A DNA stretch of 64,000 nucleotides from Ferruginibacter paludis (GTDB lineage Bacteria > Bacteroidota > Bacteroidia > Chitinophagales > Chitinophagaceae), in the NCBI RefSeq assembly GCF_030409685.1, contig NZ_JAUFQJ010000015.1, positions 248,001 through 312,000 of the forward strand, given 5' to 3'. Made by a program: the position numbers and the translations under genes. Shown piece by piece: positions 9,065 through 18,119 of the stretch. How positions within the stretch are numbered: position 1 is the first letter of the stretch; every line of letters begins with the position of its first letter. The notes below the pieces were generated by a model. It ran no database searches. It saw only the letters and a list, made by a program, of their open reading frames with translations, and had not been told where the DNA came from.

Positions 9065-10960
9065 CTAATTCTTTTCACTCAACTCCAGCCAGCGCATTTC
9101 TTTTTCATCCAGCAGTTGTACGATTACGCCAATCCGTTCAGCAGCTTTTTGTAATTCATCAAAACCTAAATTGCCTTCATTCATTTTCGTTTCAAGGGCG
9201 GCTTTTTCTTTTTGCAGTTCGGGCATTTCTTTTTCCAGCAGTTCCAGTTCTCTTTTTTCTTTGAAAGATAATTTTTGAGTAGGTGTGCTGGAAGGTGCTG
9301 CTGGTGCTGCTTCCGGTGCTTTGGTTTCTTGTTTTATCAGTTGCCTGTCATCGGTTAAACTGCCATTGGAAACAGCTTCCCGGTATTGGGTATAGTTACC
9401 CGGGTAGTCCCTGATAACACCGTTACCTTCAAAAGCAAATAAGTGATCCACCATACGGTCCATAAAATACCGGTCATGACTTACAATAAGAATACAGCCG
9501 GGATATTCCATTAAAAATTCTTCCAGCGTACGCAATGTCTGCAAATCAAGGTCGTTCGTCGGCTCATCCAGCACCAAAAAATTGGGGTTTAAAAACAACA
9601 CACTCATTAAATGCAACCTTCGTTTTTCGCCGCCGCTCAGTTTACTTAAAGGCGTAAATTGTTGCTCCGCAGAAAAGCCAAACTTCTCCATAAACTGGCT
9701 GGCACTTATTTTTGTGCCATCGTTCAAAGGAAAATATTCCGCCATATCTTTTACATACTCAATGGCTCTTTTATCTTCTTTATAAATCAATCCATCCTGG
9801 CTAAAGTTGCCAAACACCACCGTATCTCCATGATTTATTTTTCCGCTATCCGGTTTTTCCTGCTGCAGGGCAATCTTTAAAAAAGTAGATTTACCCACGC
9901 CATTTTTACCTACCACACCAATGCGTTCGCCGCGTTTAAAAGTATAATCAAACCCCTTCATAATCTGGAGGTCGCCATAACTTTTGTGCACTTTAATCAG
10001 CTCCAATATCTTTCCGCCAAGCCTTGTCATTTTCACCTGCAGACTTACTTCTTCCACATCTTTTTTCAGCTTCACCCTGTCTTCTACTTCCGTAAATGCA
10101 TCCTGCCTGCTTTTACTTTTGGTGGTGCGGGCCTTGGGCTGCTTGCGCATCCATTCCAGTTCTTTTCTGAAAATATTTTTGTCCTTCTGCAACTCGCTTT
10201 GCTGTACTTCCAGGCGCATACTTTTTTGCTCCAAAAAGTTATCGTAATCACCCTTGTACACAAACACTTTTTCTTCGTCTATTTCAACAATTTCATTGCT
10301 AACAGCATCTAAAAAATAGCGGTCATGCGTAACCAGCAGCATGGTAACTTTTGCTGCGGCCAGGTAGTCCTCCAGCCACTCAATCATATCCACATCCAGG
10401 TGATTCGTAGGTTCATCCAGTATCAGAAGGCAGCGGCCGGCATGCAAATCAGCTTCAATCAAAGCTTGCGCCAGGGCCACTCTTTTCTTTTGTCCGCCAC
10501 TTAAGTTGCCCACTTTTTCACTCAGGTGGTGCAGGTTTAATTTACCGAGAATCTGCTTCAGATCGCTCTCAAAACTCCAGGCATTCAGGTCATCCAGGCG
10601 TGCCATCAACTCGCCCAGTTTATCAATGTCTTCCAGCCCATCCTCTAAAAACTGCTCGTATTCTTTCACCACTTTCACCACCGGGTTATCCAGTCGCAAC
10701 ACATTATCCCAAATGGTTTTGTTGCCGTCAAAATCATTGTCCTGCTGCAGCATGACTACTTTAATGTCTTTATGCACCCACACCGTACCGGTATCGGGCG
10801 TATCCAGGCCGGTAATAATTTTAAGCAGGGTACTTTTGCCACTGCCATTGCGGGCCACCAGGGCTATTTTATCGCCTTCCTCTATGTTTAAAGTGATGTT
10901 TTTAAAAAGGGTTCTTATCCCGAAAGATTTACTAATATTTTCTATTGAAGCGTAATGCAT
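9065..10960 (-). CDS. uup: ABC-F family ATPase, Uup-like
   Basis: 631 residues with two ABC domains and no membrane segments. Domain 1 has RNGSGKST (Walker A), LSGGQKKRVALAQAL and LLILDEPTNHLD; domain 2 has GKNGVGKST, LSGGEKRRL and FLVLDEPTNDLD. The linker between them is basic and helical (RKQPKARTTKSKSR), and an Ala/Pro stretch is followed by a C-terminal coiled coil (KEKRELELLEKEMPELQKE), as in Uup. ABC-F proteins act on ribosomes or, for Uup, also affect transposon excision and branched DNA. Which role applies here is not decided by sequence. Confidence 0.9.
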   Translation of the reverse strand: MHYASIENISKSFGIRTLFKNITLNIEEGDKIALVARNGSGKSTLLKIITGLDTPDTGTVWVHKDIKVVMLQQDNDFDGNKTIWDNVLRLDNPVVKVVKEYEQFLEDGLEDIDKLGELMARLDDLNAWSFESDLKQILGKLNLHHLSEKVGNLSGGQKKRVALAQALIEADLHAGRCLLILDEPTNHLDVDMIEWLEDYLAAAKVTMLLVTHDRYFLDAVSNEIVEIDEEKVFVYKGDYDNFLEQKSMRLEVQQSELQKDKNIFRKELEWMRKQPKARTTKSKSRQDAFTEVEDRVKLKKDVEEVSLQVKMTRLGGKILELIKVHKSYGDLQIMKGFDYTFKRGERIGVVGKNGVGKSTFLKIALQQEKPDSGKINHGDTVVFGNFSQDGLIYKEDKRAIEYVKDMAEYFPLNDGTKISASQFMEKFGFSAEQQFTPLSKLSGGEKRRLHLMSVLFLNPNFLVLDEPTNDLDLQTLRTLEEFLMEYPGCILIVSHDRYFMDRMVDHLFAFEGNGVIRDYPGNYTQYREAVSNGSLTDDRQLIKQETKAPEAAPAAPSSTPTQKLSFKEKRELELLEKEMPELQKEKAALETKMNEGNLGFDELQKAAERIGVIVQLLDEKEMRWLELSEKN

Positions 10961-11060
10961 GGCGGCAAAGGTAACGGAGGAAATATTAAAACAGTCATCA
11001 GGGTTAATGTGTCAACAAATTTGCCGGGATTTTTAACAGAAGTTAAGGCTGGCGACGGCG

Positions 11061-12224
11061 CTAAAACTGGTGCAGCAGGTCAGCGAATTGTTTCATAATA
11101 ATCGACAAATCAAAATCTTTTGCTCTTCTTATTCCCGCGGCAGCATATTCATTCCGCAAATTAGCATCATCTATCATGGCAAGCATAGCATCCGCAAGTG
11201 CCGCCGCGTCATTTACAGGAATTAACAATCCGAAAGTTGCTTTTTCAATACCGGTACTATGTTTGGTTGGTGTGAAAGCACAATCCAGCAATTCCCGCGG
11301 ACCGGTGGGGCAATCGGTACTTATTACCGGTGTGCCGCAGGTTAGTGCCTCCAGCAATGCGTTCGGAAAGCCTTCAGAATCGGAAGTTAATAAATGGCAC
11401 TGCGAGCGGGCCACATATTTAACTACATTTCTGCGGTAACCTAAAAAAACGATTTTATCACTGATACCCATTTTGTGCGACAGGAGTTTAATATGTTCTT
11501 CCTCCGGCCCCTGGCCAATCAGCAGTACTTTAAAATCCCGTTGTTTTATTTTTTGTACGGCAGCCAGCACCAGTTCATGATTTTTTCCTTTTTCTATCCT
11601 GGCTACGTGCGAAAAGGTAAAGCTGCTGAAATCAACATCGTCCACAGATTCCGCCATATCTTTTTGCTGCATGGTTATATTAACCGGGTTATGAATTACC
11701 GTAAACGAATTTGTTAAATGAAAATTGGTGGTTAGATCATGCTGAATGCCGGCAGAATTGGGTACAATCACATTGGCAAAGGGATACAGTTTTTTTACAA
11801 GCAGCCTGCCTGTTTTGCCGGCTATTGTATGTGGATTGTAAGCGGAAGAAGTGTGGGATCGTTCGCTGATTAAAATAGCTCCTTTCCAGTTTAATATCCT
11901 CAAAAAACAATTGATATAATTTGACCTGTTTAAAGCGGAAAAACAAATGTTGATATTTTCCTGTTGCAGATATTTTTTTAAACGAAACGCCAGCAGTGGA
12001 ATTTTTAAAACATCTTTGGCACTTTTTCTTTTTTTAAGATTGGAATTGTCAATTGTCTTGATGGTGATGTCATTCACCGGCAATTCAAATTCAATGGTAT
12101 TGTTCAGTAAGATCAGATGAAGGTCAAATTCTTTATAAAATGAGTTGATGATTTGCGCCACCACTTTCTCAGCCCCTGCCACTTCGAGCGCATTGATCAA
12201 AATAGCCACTTTCTTTTTTTGCAT
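11061..12224 (-). CDS. glycosyltransferase family 4
   Basis: 387 residues, GT-B fold. The N-terminal Rossmann domain opens with VAILINALEVAGAEKVV, and the C-terminal domain has FSHVARIEKGKNHELVL, LIGQGPEE and the EGFPNALLE (E-x7-E) donor-binding motif. It transfers a sugar from a nucleotide or lipid donor during polysaccharide assembly on the cytoplasmic face. It is the first gene of the exopolysaccharide locus, transcribed away from the methyltransferase gene upstream. Donor and acceptor cannot be told from sequence. Confidence 0.88.
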   Translation of the reverse strand: MQKKKVAILINALEVAGAEKVVAQIINSFYKEFDLHLILLNNTIEFELPVNDITIKTIDNSNLKKRKSAKDVLKIPLLAFRLKKYLQQENINICFSALNRSNYINCFLRILNWKGAILISERSHTSSAYNPHTIAGKTGRLLVKKLYPFANVIVPNSAGIQHDLTTNFHLTNSFTVIHNPVNITMQQKDMAESVDDVDFSSFTFSHVARIEKGKNHELVLAAVQKIKQRDFKVLLIGQGPEEEHIKLLSHKMGISDKIVFLGYRRNVVKYVARSQCHLLTSDSEGFPNALLEALTCGTPVISTDCPTGPRELLDCAFTPTKHSTGIEKATFGLLIPVNDAAALADAMLAMIDDANLRNEYAAAGIRRAKDFDLSIIMKQFADLLHQF

Positions 12225-12417
12225 GTTTACAAATCCCCTTTAATAAACCTTATTGGCCAGTTTAAATAAAAAATCAGGTAAAAAATAGTACGATTTAAAA
12301 AAGCTATCGCATTTTTTGGATTGTAAATGTATAGCCGAAAATTTTATGGATATAAAATTAAATTATAGTATGCCAGGCGATCAGGCCTTTTTTAATGCTG
12401 CAACGACTTAAAAAAAT

Positions 12418-12425
12418 TACTTTTG
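12418..12425 (+). promoter_or_regulatory. candidate -7 element TACTTTTG
   Basis: An exact match to the Bacteroidota primary-sigma -7 consensus TAnnTTTG lies 26 bases before the methyltransferase start codon at 12451. About 20 bases further up, the -33 position reads AATG rather than TTTG, so the upstream half is weak. This is a pattern match only. Confidence 0.45.
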
Positions 12426-12450
12426 TCGTTAAGGCAGATTTGCTTTTCGT

Positions 12451-13053
12451 ATGATGACAGACAAAAAAAATATCATTTCCAGGCTATCAATGCTTCAGCC
12501 GGTGATTCTTGATTTGGGATGTGGTGCATTTAAAAAAGAGCCTCATTGGATAGGAATAGATATGCTGGATAAAGATGCCGTTGATATTGTAGGGGATGTT
12601 TATGAAATACTACAGTCTTTTCCTGATAATTGCGCCGATGAAATACACGCCTCGCATTTTTTTGAACACCTGGCAGACGTACCCGGCTTATTGGTAGAAT
12701 TAAACCGTGTTTTAAAACCAACTGGTTTTATCGAAGTGATAGTTCCTCATTTTTCCAATGCTTATTTTTATTCTGATTATACGCATCAAAAATTTTTCGG
12801 CCTGTACTCATTTTCTTACCTGGTAAAAGATAATTTGCTAAAAAGAAAAGTGCCCGATTATAATGTACATACCGGGCTGCAATTGCAGAAAGTATTTTTG
12901 CATTTTAAATCTCCCTGGATAATTAACCGGCCATTCCGGAAATTATGCCAGCTCATATTTAATGCTAGCACTTTTATGAAGGAGTGGTATGAGGATAGCT
13001 GGAGCAATAACATATCGTGCTACGAGATTCAATTTATACTTGTAAAATTGTAG
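12451..13053 (+). CDS. class I SAM-dependent methyltransferase
   Basis: 200 residues. SAM-binding motif I is LDLGCG (residues ~18-23), followed by the acidic strand GIDMLD, then ADEIHASHFFEHL and LNRVLKPTGFIEVIVP, the typical post-motif II/III region of methyltransferase-11-like enzymes. It lies in the polysaccharide locus 7 bases upstream of a GT2 gene on the same strand, so a sugar or glycolipid acceptor is likely. The second in-frame ATG codon is also possible as start. Confidence 0.8.
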   Translation: MMTDKKNIISRLSMLQPVILDLGCGAFKKEPHWIGIDMLDKDAVDIVGDVYEILQSFPDNCADEIHASHFFEHLADVPGLLVELNRVLKPTGFIEVIVPHFSNAYFYSDYTHQKFFGLYSFSYLVKDNLLKRKVPDYNVHTGLQLQKVFLHFKSPWIINRPFRKLCQLIFNASTFMKEWYEDSWSNNISCYEIQFILVKL

Positions 13054-13060
13054 GTATTTT

Positions 13061-13900
13061 ATGAGTGAAAACCCTTCTGTTTGTATAATGATTCCGGTTT
13101 ACAACCAGGAGCGTTTTATTGCGAAAGCTATTGAAAGCGCCCTGCGGCAGGATTACAGCAATATTGAGATCATCATTGCTGATGACAATTCAACTGATTC
13201 TACAGCTGCCATAATAGCGAATTTTTTAGGTAAGCCTTCTATAACGTATAAAAGAAATGGAGTCAATTTAGGCAGGGTTGCCAACTACAGAAAATGCCTG
13301 TATGAATATGCGAAAGCAGACTGGGTGATCAACCTGGATGCCGATGATTACTTTACAAATGATCAGTATATTTCGCAGGTAATGCAGGCCATAAAAAAGA
13401 ATGGTTTTGATAAAACCTTGTTTTATCAGGGCGTAAATATTATAAAAAGTGACCGGTTTGAAAAACTAAATGAACCAAATATAAAATCCGGCGAAGCTGT
13501 TATCACTGCGGGAGATTTTTTTTTAAATTATTTTAAGCGGAATTATTTTTCTCACATGTCAACACTTTATCACCGGACCTCAGCGATGGCCAGTGATTTT
13601 TATTCAAGAGATGTAATTTCATCCGATATATTTTCTTTACTGCAATTGTGTATCAATAACAGCAATAAAGATGTGATAGTAAGTAAAAACATTTCCGGCG
13701 TTTGGTATCAGCACTCCGGCAACATCAGCAAAAGCCTGAACCTAAAAAAGCATTTCAACAATTTACGGATTTATGCACAGTTATCCTTCCTTGCTAAATT
13801 AAAAGGATACAGCAAATGGCAAACACTTAATTGGCTTGCTAAAGCAGGGTTTATTTATATCAGAAGTTATTTGTACAGCTTTGTCAGAACAAAAAATTAG
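13061..13900 (+). CDS. glycosyltransferase family 2
   Basis: 279 residues, GT-A fold. The N terminus CIMIPVYNQERFIAKAIESA leads into EIIIADDNSTDST, and the DXD-type metal/donor site is NLDADDYF near residue 95. The C-terminal third is less conserved and basic, as in enzymes that contact lipid-linked acceptors. It forms a two-gene unit with the upstream methyltransferase. The sugar specificity is unknown. Confidence 0.88.
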   Translation: MSENPSVCIMIPVYNQERFIAKAIESALRQDYSNIEIIIADDNSTDSTAAIIANFLGKPSITYKRNGVNLGRVANYRKCLYEYAKADWVINLDADDYFTNDQYISQVMQAIKKNGFDKTLFYQGVNIIKSDRFEKLNEPNIKSGEAVITAGDFFLNYFKRNYFSHMSTLYHRTSAMASDFYSRDVISSDIFSLLQLCINNSNKDVIVSKNISGVWYQHSGNISKSLNLKKHFNNLRIYAQLSFLAKLKGYSKWQTLNWLAKAGFIYIRSYLYSFVRTKN

Positions 13901-13926
13901 TATTGATACACCTGGGACAAACAACA

Positions 13927-14820
13927 TTATTTCTTTAACAGCATCACTTTTAAAAATACATAAAACTGGCGTTGTAAAATAATAAGGGGGCAGGTAGACA
14001 AGGATTTTAAAAAATATTTAGAAGCGTCTTTTTTTAAACTATTTACAGCAAGCGTGGTGGCAATCAATAAATATATTCTTGCTGTGAAGTCAGCCTTTTT
14101 ATGGTTTAAAAAACTTACAACAGAATTGTTTGCTAAAACGATTTTTAAAAAAGTCTCAAAACGGGTCACAATTTTTTCGCCGGAGGCTGCGACATTTACA
14201 CTGCGTTCGGTATGTTCTATCAGAATAGAAGTAGGTTGTTGCGAGGTATAAATTGTAAACTTTGCTGCCATTCTTAACCACAATTCATAATCTTCAGAAG
14301 CGGAAAGCGACCTTGTTTCATTAAAGGGAAAGTGCAGGGCTATATCTTTTCTTACAAAAACAGGATTACATGCCAGGATGTTTTGTTTATACAAAATAGC
14401 GTTGCAGAAAGTCGCAGGTAATATAACTTCTCTCACCGTTTTTAGTTCCGGAGTAGCTATTGTAAAAGAAAGGGCGAATATTTCCGGCTGATTGTTTCGC
14501 TGTATCATTTTTACAGCCTCTTCCAAATGATTGGGCAGCATTAAATCATCAGAATCAAACCAGGAAATGTAATCACCTTTCGCCTTACCCGTTCCAAAGT
14601 TTCTGGCCGCAGATCTTTCAGCGTTGTCTTTTTTAAAATAGGTTACCCGCTCACTTAAAAAAGATTTTATTGCATTTTTCGTGTCATCGGTGCTGCCATC
14701 ATCCACAATTATTATCTCGAAGTTGGTATAACGTTGTTGTAAAACGCTGTTAATAGTTTTACCTATTAAATGCGCCCGGTTATAAGTGGGAATTACGATC
14801 GAAAAAAATGGGTTCGTCAT
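13927..14820 (-). CDS. glycosyltransferase family 2
   Basis: 297 residues from the chosen ATG at 14820. That ATG overlaps the upstream fucosyltransferase stop as ATGA (4 bases), which is why I prefer it to an in-frame start 14 codons earlier. SIVIPTYNRAHLIGKTINSV and IIIVDDGSTDDT are the GT2 nucleotide-binding segments, and WFDSDDLM is the metal site. It is translationally coupled to the GT11 gene, suggesting consecutive steps on one repeat unit. Confidence 0.88.
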   Translation of the reverse strand: MTNPFFSIVIPTYNRAHLIGKTINSVLQQRYTNFEIIIVDDGSTDDTKNAIKSFLSERVTYFKKDNAERSAARNFGTGKAKGDYISWFDSDDLMLPNHLEEAVKMIQRNNQPEIFALSFTIATPELKTVREVILPATFCNAILYKQNILACNPVFVRKDIALHFPFNETRSLSASEDYELWLRMAAKFTIYTSQQPTSILIEHTERSVNVAASGEKIVTRFETFLKIVLANNSVVSFLNHKKADFTARIYLLIATTLAVNSLKKDASKYFLKSLSTCPLIILQRQFYVFLKVMLLKK

Positions 14821-15689
14821 ATTTTGATCCAATTTTTTGGTACTATATCTTTTGTATCCCATTTACTGTTATGAAACCATATTTTTGGAGCAATAACAAT
14901 TTTATCATTATAGCTGCCAAGCCATGCAGCCCACCAGCCAAAACTACTGTTGGGTATAATAAAGTGCTTACACGCAGTCATCAACGAAAAATGACCCCTT
15001 GCTTTTTCAGCGGCAAATTCGTCGTCTACATAAACTGCGGTACCTTGTGTCACAATATTTTTTTTACACCAGTTAATGTCGTCTGAAAAGATATAAAAAA
15101 CAGGGTTCAAAATTTTTTCTTTAATCAGCCTCACAGCCTCGCTGTAATATTCCATTCCCAAAGTGCCGTGCATCGTAGTGTTTACAAAATCGCCCCTGCG
15201 CACATGCAGGCAAACCGCGTTTGCAGTTTCTATTTCCGCCCGTAAATTTTGTATGTGTTCAGGTAAAGGCAATTTTAAAACAAAATCTTTTCTTATAATT
15301 TGTTCTATACCTGTAAAATAATATTCACTTTGCCAATAGCCGGTAAGATATACATTGTCTGAAAGACTTAATACAGAAGGGTTGAAATTAAACTCTTTTT
15401 CTGCAATAAGCCTAAGCGGTTTTGGTTGAATACAACGGTTAATGATTTTGGTAAAGATACTTTTGTGCGACCCATATTTTTTTGAAACCGGGACAGGGGC
15501 CACATTAATTTCGATATTAAAAATGTCTAAATCAAGTGTTCTGAAAGTGAAATTTTTTCTCGGCCTGCGGGCATTTAAATAATGCGTATCTACATGCAAC
15601 TTTGCGTTATTTAAAACAGCAAGATGCCTTCCCAATGCGTATTGAAACATTTGATTCCCCAGGCCGCCTTGCAGTTCAACCACAATCAT
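14817..15689 (-). CDS. alpha-1,2-fucosyltransferase-like (GT11)
   Basis: 290 residues. GT11 hallmarks are all visible: VVELQGGLGNQMFQYALG at the N terminus, the HVRRGDF motif in the middle that binds GDP-fucose, and NSSFGWWAAWLG near the C terminus. Family members add alpha-1,2-fucose (some add other deoxysugars) to galactose-type acceptors. No GDP-fucose synthesis genes are in the window. The stop codon overlaps the following GT2 start. Confidence 0.9.
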   Translation of the reverse strand: MIVVELQGGLGNQMFQYALGRHLAVLNNAKLHVDTHYLNARRPRKNFTFRTLDLDIFNIEINVAPVPVSKKYGSHKSIFTKIINRCIQPKPLRLIAEKEFNFNPSVLSLSDNVYLTGYWQSEYYFTGIEQIIRKDFVLKLPLPEHIQNLRAEIETANAVCLHVRRGDFVNTTMHGTLGMEYYSEAVRLIKEKILNPVFYIFSDDINWCKKNIVTQGTAVYVDDEFAAEKARGHFSLMTACKHFIIPNSSFGWWAAWLGSYNDKIVIAPKIWFHNSKWDTKDIVPKNWIKI

Positions 15690-15693
15690 AAAA

Positions 15694-16797
15694 CTAATTC
15701 GTTGTTTTAATTTTTGACATTGAATTTTTCTTTTTCAGAAAATAGGACTCTATATACTGATTAGATAAATAAGCAGCCATCACGGTTAAAAGTATCACAA
15801 TAGTTAAATATAGAAAATAATAGAAAATAGTATCCTGTGGCTTATAAATAAACTTAGCCAGAACAAACATAACGGAAACATGATACATGTAAATGCCATA
15901 AGAAATCCGGCCCAGAAAGTTAAATAGTTTCGACTCAAGCGTGATGATAGTATTTCCATTTTTAGATACGTTGATGAGAAGTATGGTAAAAAATATGGAA
16001 TAAAAGTCTTCTGTAAAAATGCTGAACGGTTTTAACCATATCGTAAATCCAATTGCAAAAACAATCCATGCAAATATTTGGACAAACTTGTTAAATAAAA
16101 AAGGGAGAACGTAATTTTTATACAGGGTCTTATCCAAAACAAGATAAGCTCCAATCGCCCCAATGGCCATACAATCCAGGCGGGTCTGACTAATAAAAGG
16201 GGAAAGGATAGTGTCAACAAAAAAAAGACGGATAACAATTTTTATAATTGCAAACCCTGCTAAAAAAAACAAAAATATTTTTATAGGGGTTTTAAAAACC
16301 TTTAATAGAAGAGGCCAAAACAAATAGAATTGTTCTTCCACACCCAAAGACCAAAGTATCACAAGTATTGGGTAGTTATCATGAATTGGCGAAGGGTGTA
16401 CAGCACCAACAATATTACCTGCAAAAAATATGTATAAAAAAATCTCAGTAAGACTGCCATCTGAACTATTCAGTAAATTTTGATTATACAACAAATACAT
16501 GATTGCAATGCCGAGAATAATTATCAGGTAATACAGGGGCCAGATTCTTAAAATTCTTCTTAAATAAAAAGATTTCAAAGATATTGTTCCAAACTTATCT
16601 TTTTCCAGCAGTAACAGATATGTAATTAAATATCCACTCAGTGTAAAAAATAATGTTACCGCTAATCCCCCTTCATTATATAACGAAAAGGAAAATCCAA
16701 AATCAGCACCAAATATTTGGGTAAAATGTGCAATAACTACAATTATGGCAGCAATAGCCCGCATTCCATTTAAACCAGGCAGATATAATTTATTCAT
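15694..16797 (-). CDS. acyltransferase 3 family protein (copy 1)
   Basis: 367 residues, about ten transmembrane helices. Family motifs are YLPGLNGMRAIAAIIVVIAHF with the catalytic-type His, SGYLITYLL, FYLRRILRIWPLYY, WSLGVEEQFYLFWPLLL and FLGRISYGIYMYH. AT3 proteins O-acetylate or otherwise acylate polysaccharides across the inner membrane. The next gene upstream is a close paralog with the same motifs. The sequence is A+T-rich compared with the housekeeping genes at the left, as often seen in exchanged surface-polysaccharide genes. Confidence 0.92.
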   Translation of the reverse strand: MNKLYLPGLNGMRAIAAIIVVIAHFTQIFGADFGFSFSLYNEGGLAVTLFFTLSGYLITYLLLLEKDKFGTISLKSFYLRRILRIWPLYYLIIILGIAIMYLLYNQNLLNSSDGSLTEIFLYIFFAGNIVGAVHPSPIHDNYPILVILWSLGVEEQFYLFWPLLLKVFKTPIKIFLFFLAGFAIIKIVIRLFFVDTILSPFISQTRLDCMAIGAIGAYLVLDKTLYKNYVLPFLFNKFVQIFAWIVFAIGFTIWLKPFSIFTEDFYSIFFTILLINVSKNGNTIITLESKLFNFLGRISYGIYMYHVSVMFVLAKFIYKPQDTIFYYFLYLTIVILLTVMAAYLSNQYIESYFLKKKNSMSKIKTTN

Positions 16798-16829
16798 AAG
16801 CTATTTATAGACGCCTTTTTATTATTTAT

Positions 16830-17927
16830 TTATTCACCGTTGCTGCTCTTAATCCTCGCCAACACCATTTTCTTTCTTAAAAAATAGTTTTCTATATACT
16901 TATTAGATATGTAAGCCACTATAATAGTTAGAATAAGAATAATACTTAGATTAGAAAAGTAATAAAAAATATTATCAGCCGGAAAATACACGATTTTCTG
17001 AAATACAAAAATTACCAATACGTGATACATATAGATGCCATAGGAAATACGCCCAAGAAAATTTAATATTTTTGTCTCTAAATTTATGAGTGTATTTTTA
17101 TTTTGAGAAATGTTAATAATAATGATCACAAAAAATAATGCATAAAAATCATCACTAAAAATACTTAATGGCATCTTTAATGTTGCAAAACCTATTATAG
17201 CAATTGCCCACGACAATACCTGGACTTGTTTACTAAAAACATAACGGCGTACATATTTATTAAATAGTTTGGCATCCAGTACAAAACATGCCCCTAGTGC
17301 ACCTATTGCCATGCAGTCTAAACGGGTTAGGGAAATAAGTGACGAAAGAAAGGTGTTAGAAAGAAAAACGCGGATAATAATTTTGAGTATCGAAAACGCC
17401 AATAGAAATGTAAAAAATACATTGATGCCTGGTTTACAAAATTTGAGCAATAAAGGCCAAAACAAATAAAATTGCTCCTCAACTGCTACCGACCAGAGAA
17501 CACCAATAGGAGTAAATGCTAATTGATAAATGGATTCGGCAATATTGCCGGCGAAAAATACAAACAAAACTACAGCGTTAAGATTGTTTTGATTTTTGCT
17601 CAGTAAATTTTGCTGGTATAAAAAAAACATTACACAGATCGATGCGATAATCATTATATAGTACAATGGCCATATCCTTAAAATTCTTCTGAGATAAAAT
17701 GCCTTTAAGTCAATTGTATTGAATTTTTCTTTTTCCAGAATCAGCAGATAAGTTATAAGGTATCCACTTAATACAAAAAACAAAGTAACGGCAAGGCCTC
17801 CGCCCAAATAAACGGGAAATGAAAAATTAAGATGTGCTTTAAACAACTGAGTAATGTGAGATATTACAACGATTAAAGCAGCGATAGCCCTTATTCCATT
17901 TAAGCCCGGCAGGTATATTTTGTTCAT
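16830..17927 (-). CDS. acyltransferase 3 family protein (copy 2)
   Basis: 365 residues, colinear with the following gene through its whole length: YLPGLNGIRAIAALIVVISH, SGYLITYLL, FYLRRILRIWPLYY, VEEQFYLFWPLLLK, TRLDCMAIGALGA and FLGRISYGIYMYH. It is separated from that copy by 32 bases, which points to tandem duplication followed by divergence. The loop after FFAGNI differs most between copies and may set acceptor choice. Likely role is membrane-embedded O-acylation of the exopolysaccharide. Confidence 0.92.
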   Translation of the reverse strand: MNKIYLPGLNGIRAIAALIVVISHITQLFKAHLNFSFPVYLGGGLAVTLFFVLSGYLITYLLILEKEKFNTIDLKAFYLRRILRIWPLYYIMIIASICVMFFLYQQNLLSKNQNNLNAVVLFVFFAGNIAESIYQLAFTPIGVLWSVAVEEQFYLFWPLLLKFCKPGINVFFTFLLAFSILKIIIRVFLSNTFLSSLISLTRLDCMAIGALGACFVLDAKLFNKYVRRYVFSKQVQVLSWAIAIIGFATLKMPLSIFSDDFYALFFVIIIINISQNKNTLINLETKILNFLGRISYGIYMYHVLVIFVFQKIVYFPADNIFYYFSNLSIILILTIIVAYISNKYIENYFLRKKMVLARIKSSNGE

Positions 17928-18119
17928 ATGCCACTGATAGTTTTAATAGGTTATCGATTATTTTTTTTCTGAAGAAAGAAACAAATCAGTGTAATTATTT
18001 GATGGGTGCAAAATGTGTTTTATTTTAAGGTTATAAAGAGATAACTTCTTTATTATTGTTGATATTTACCGTCTTTTATCCAACCATCATTTAGTAACAA
18101 CTAATTTATTTTTAATACA

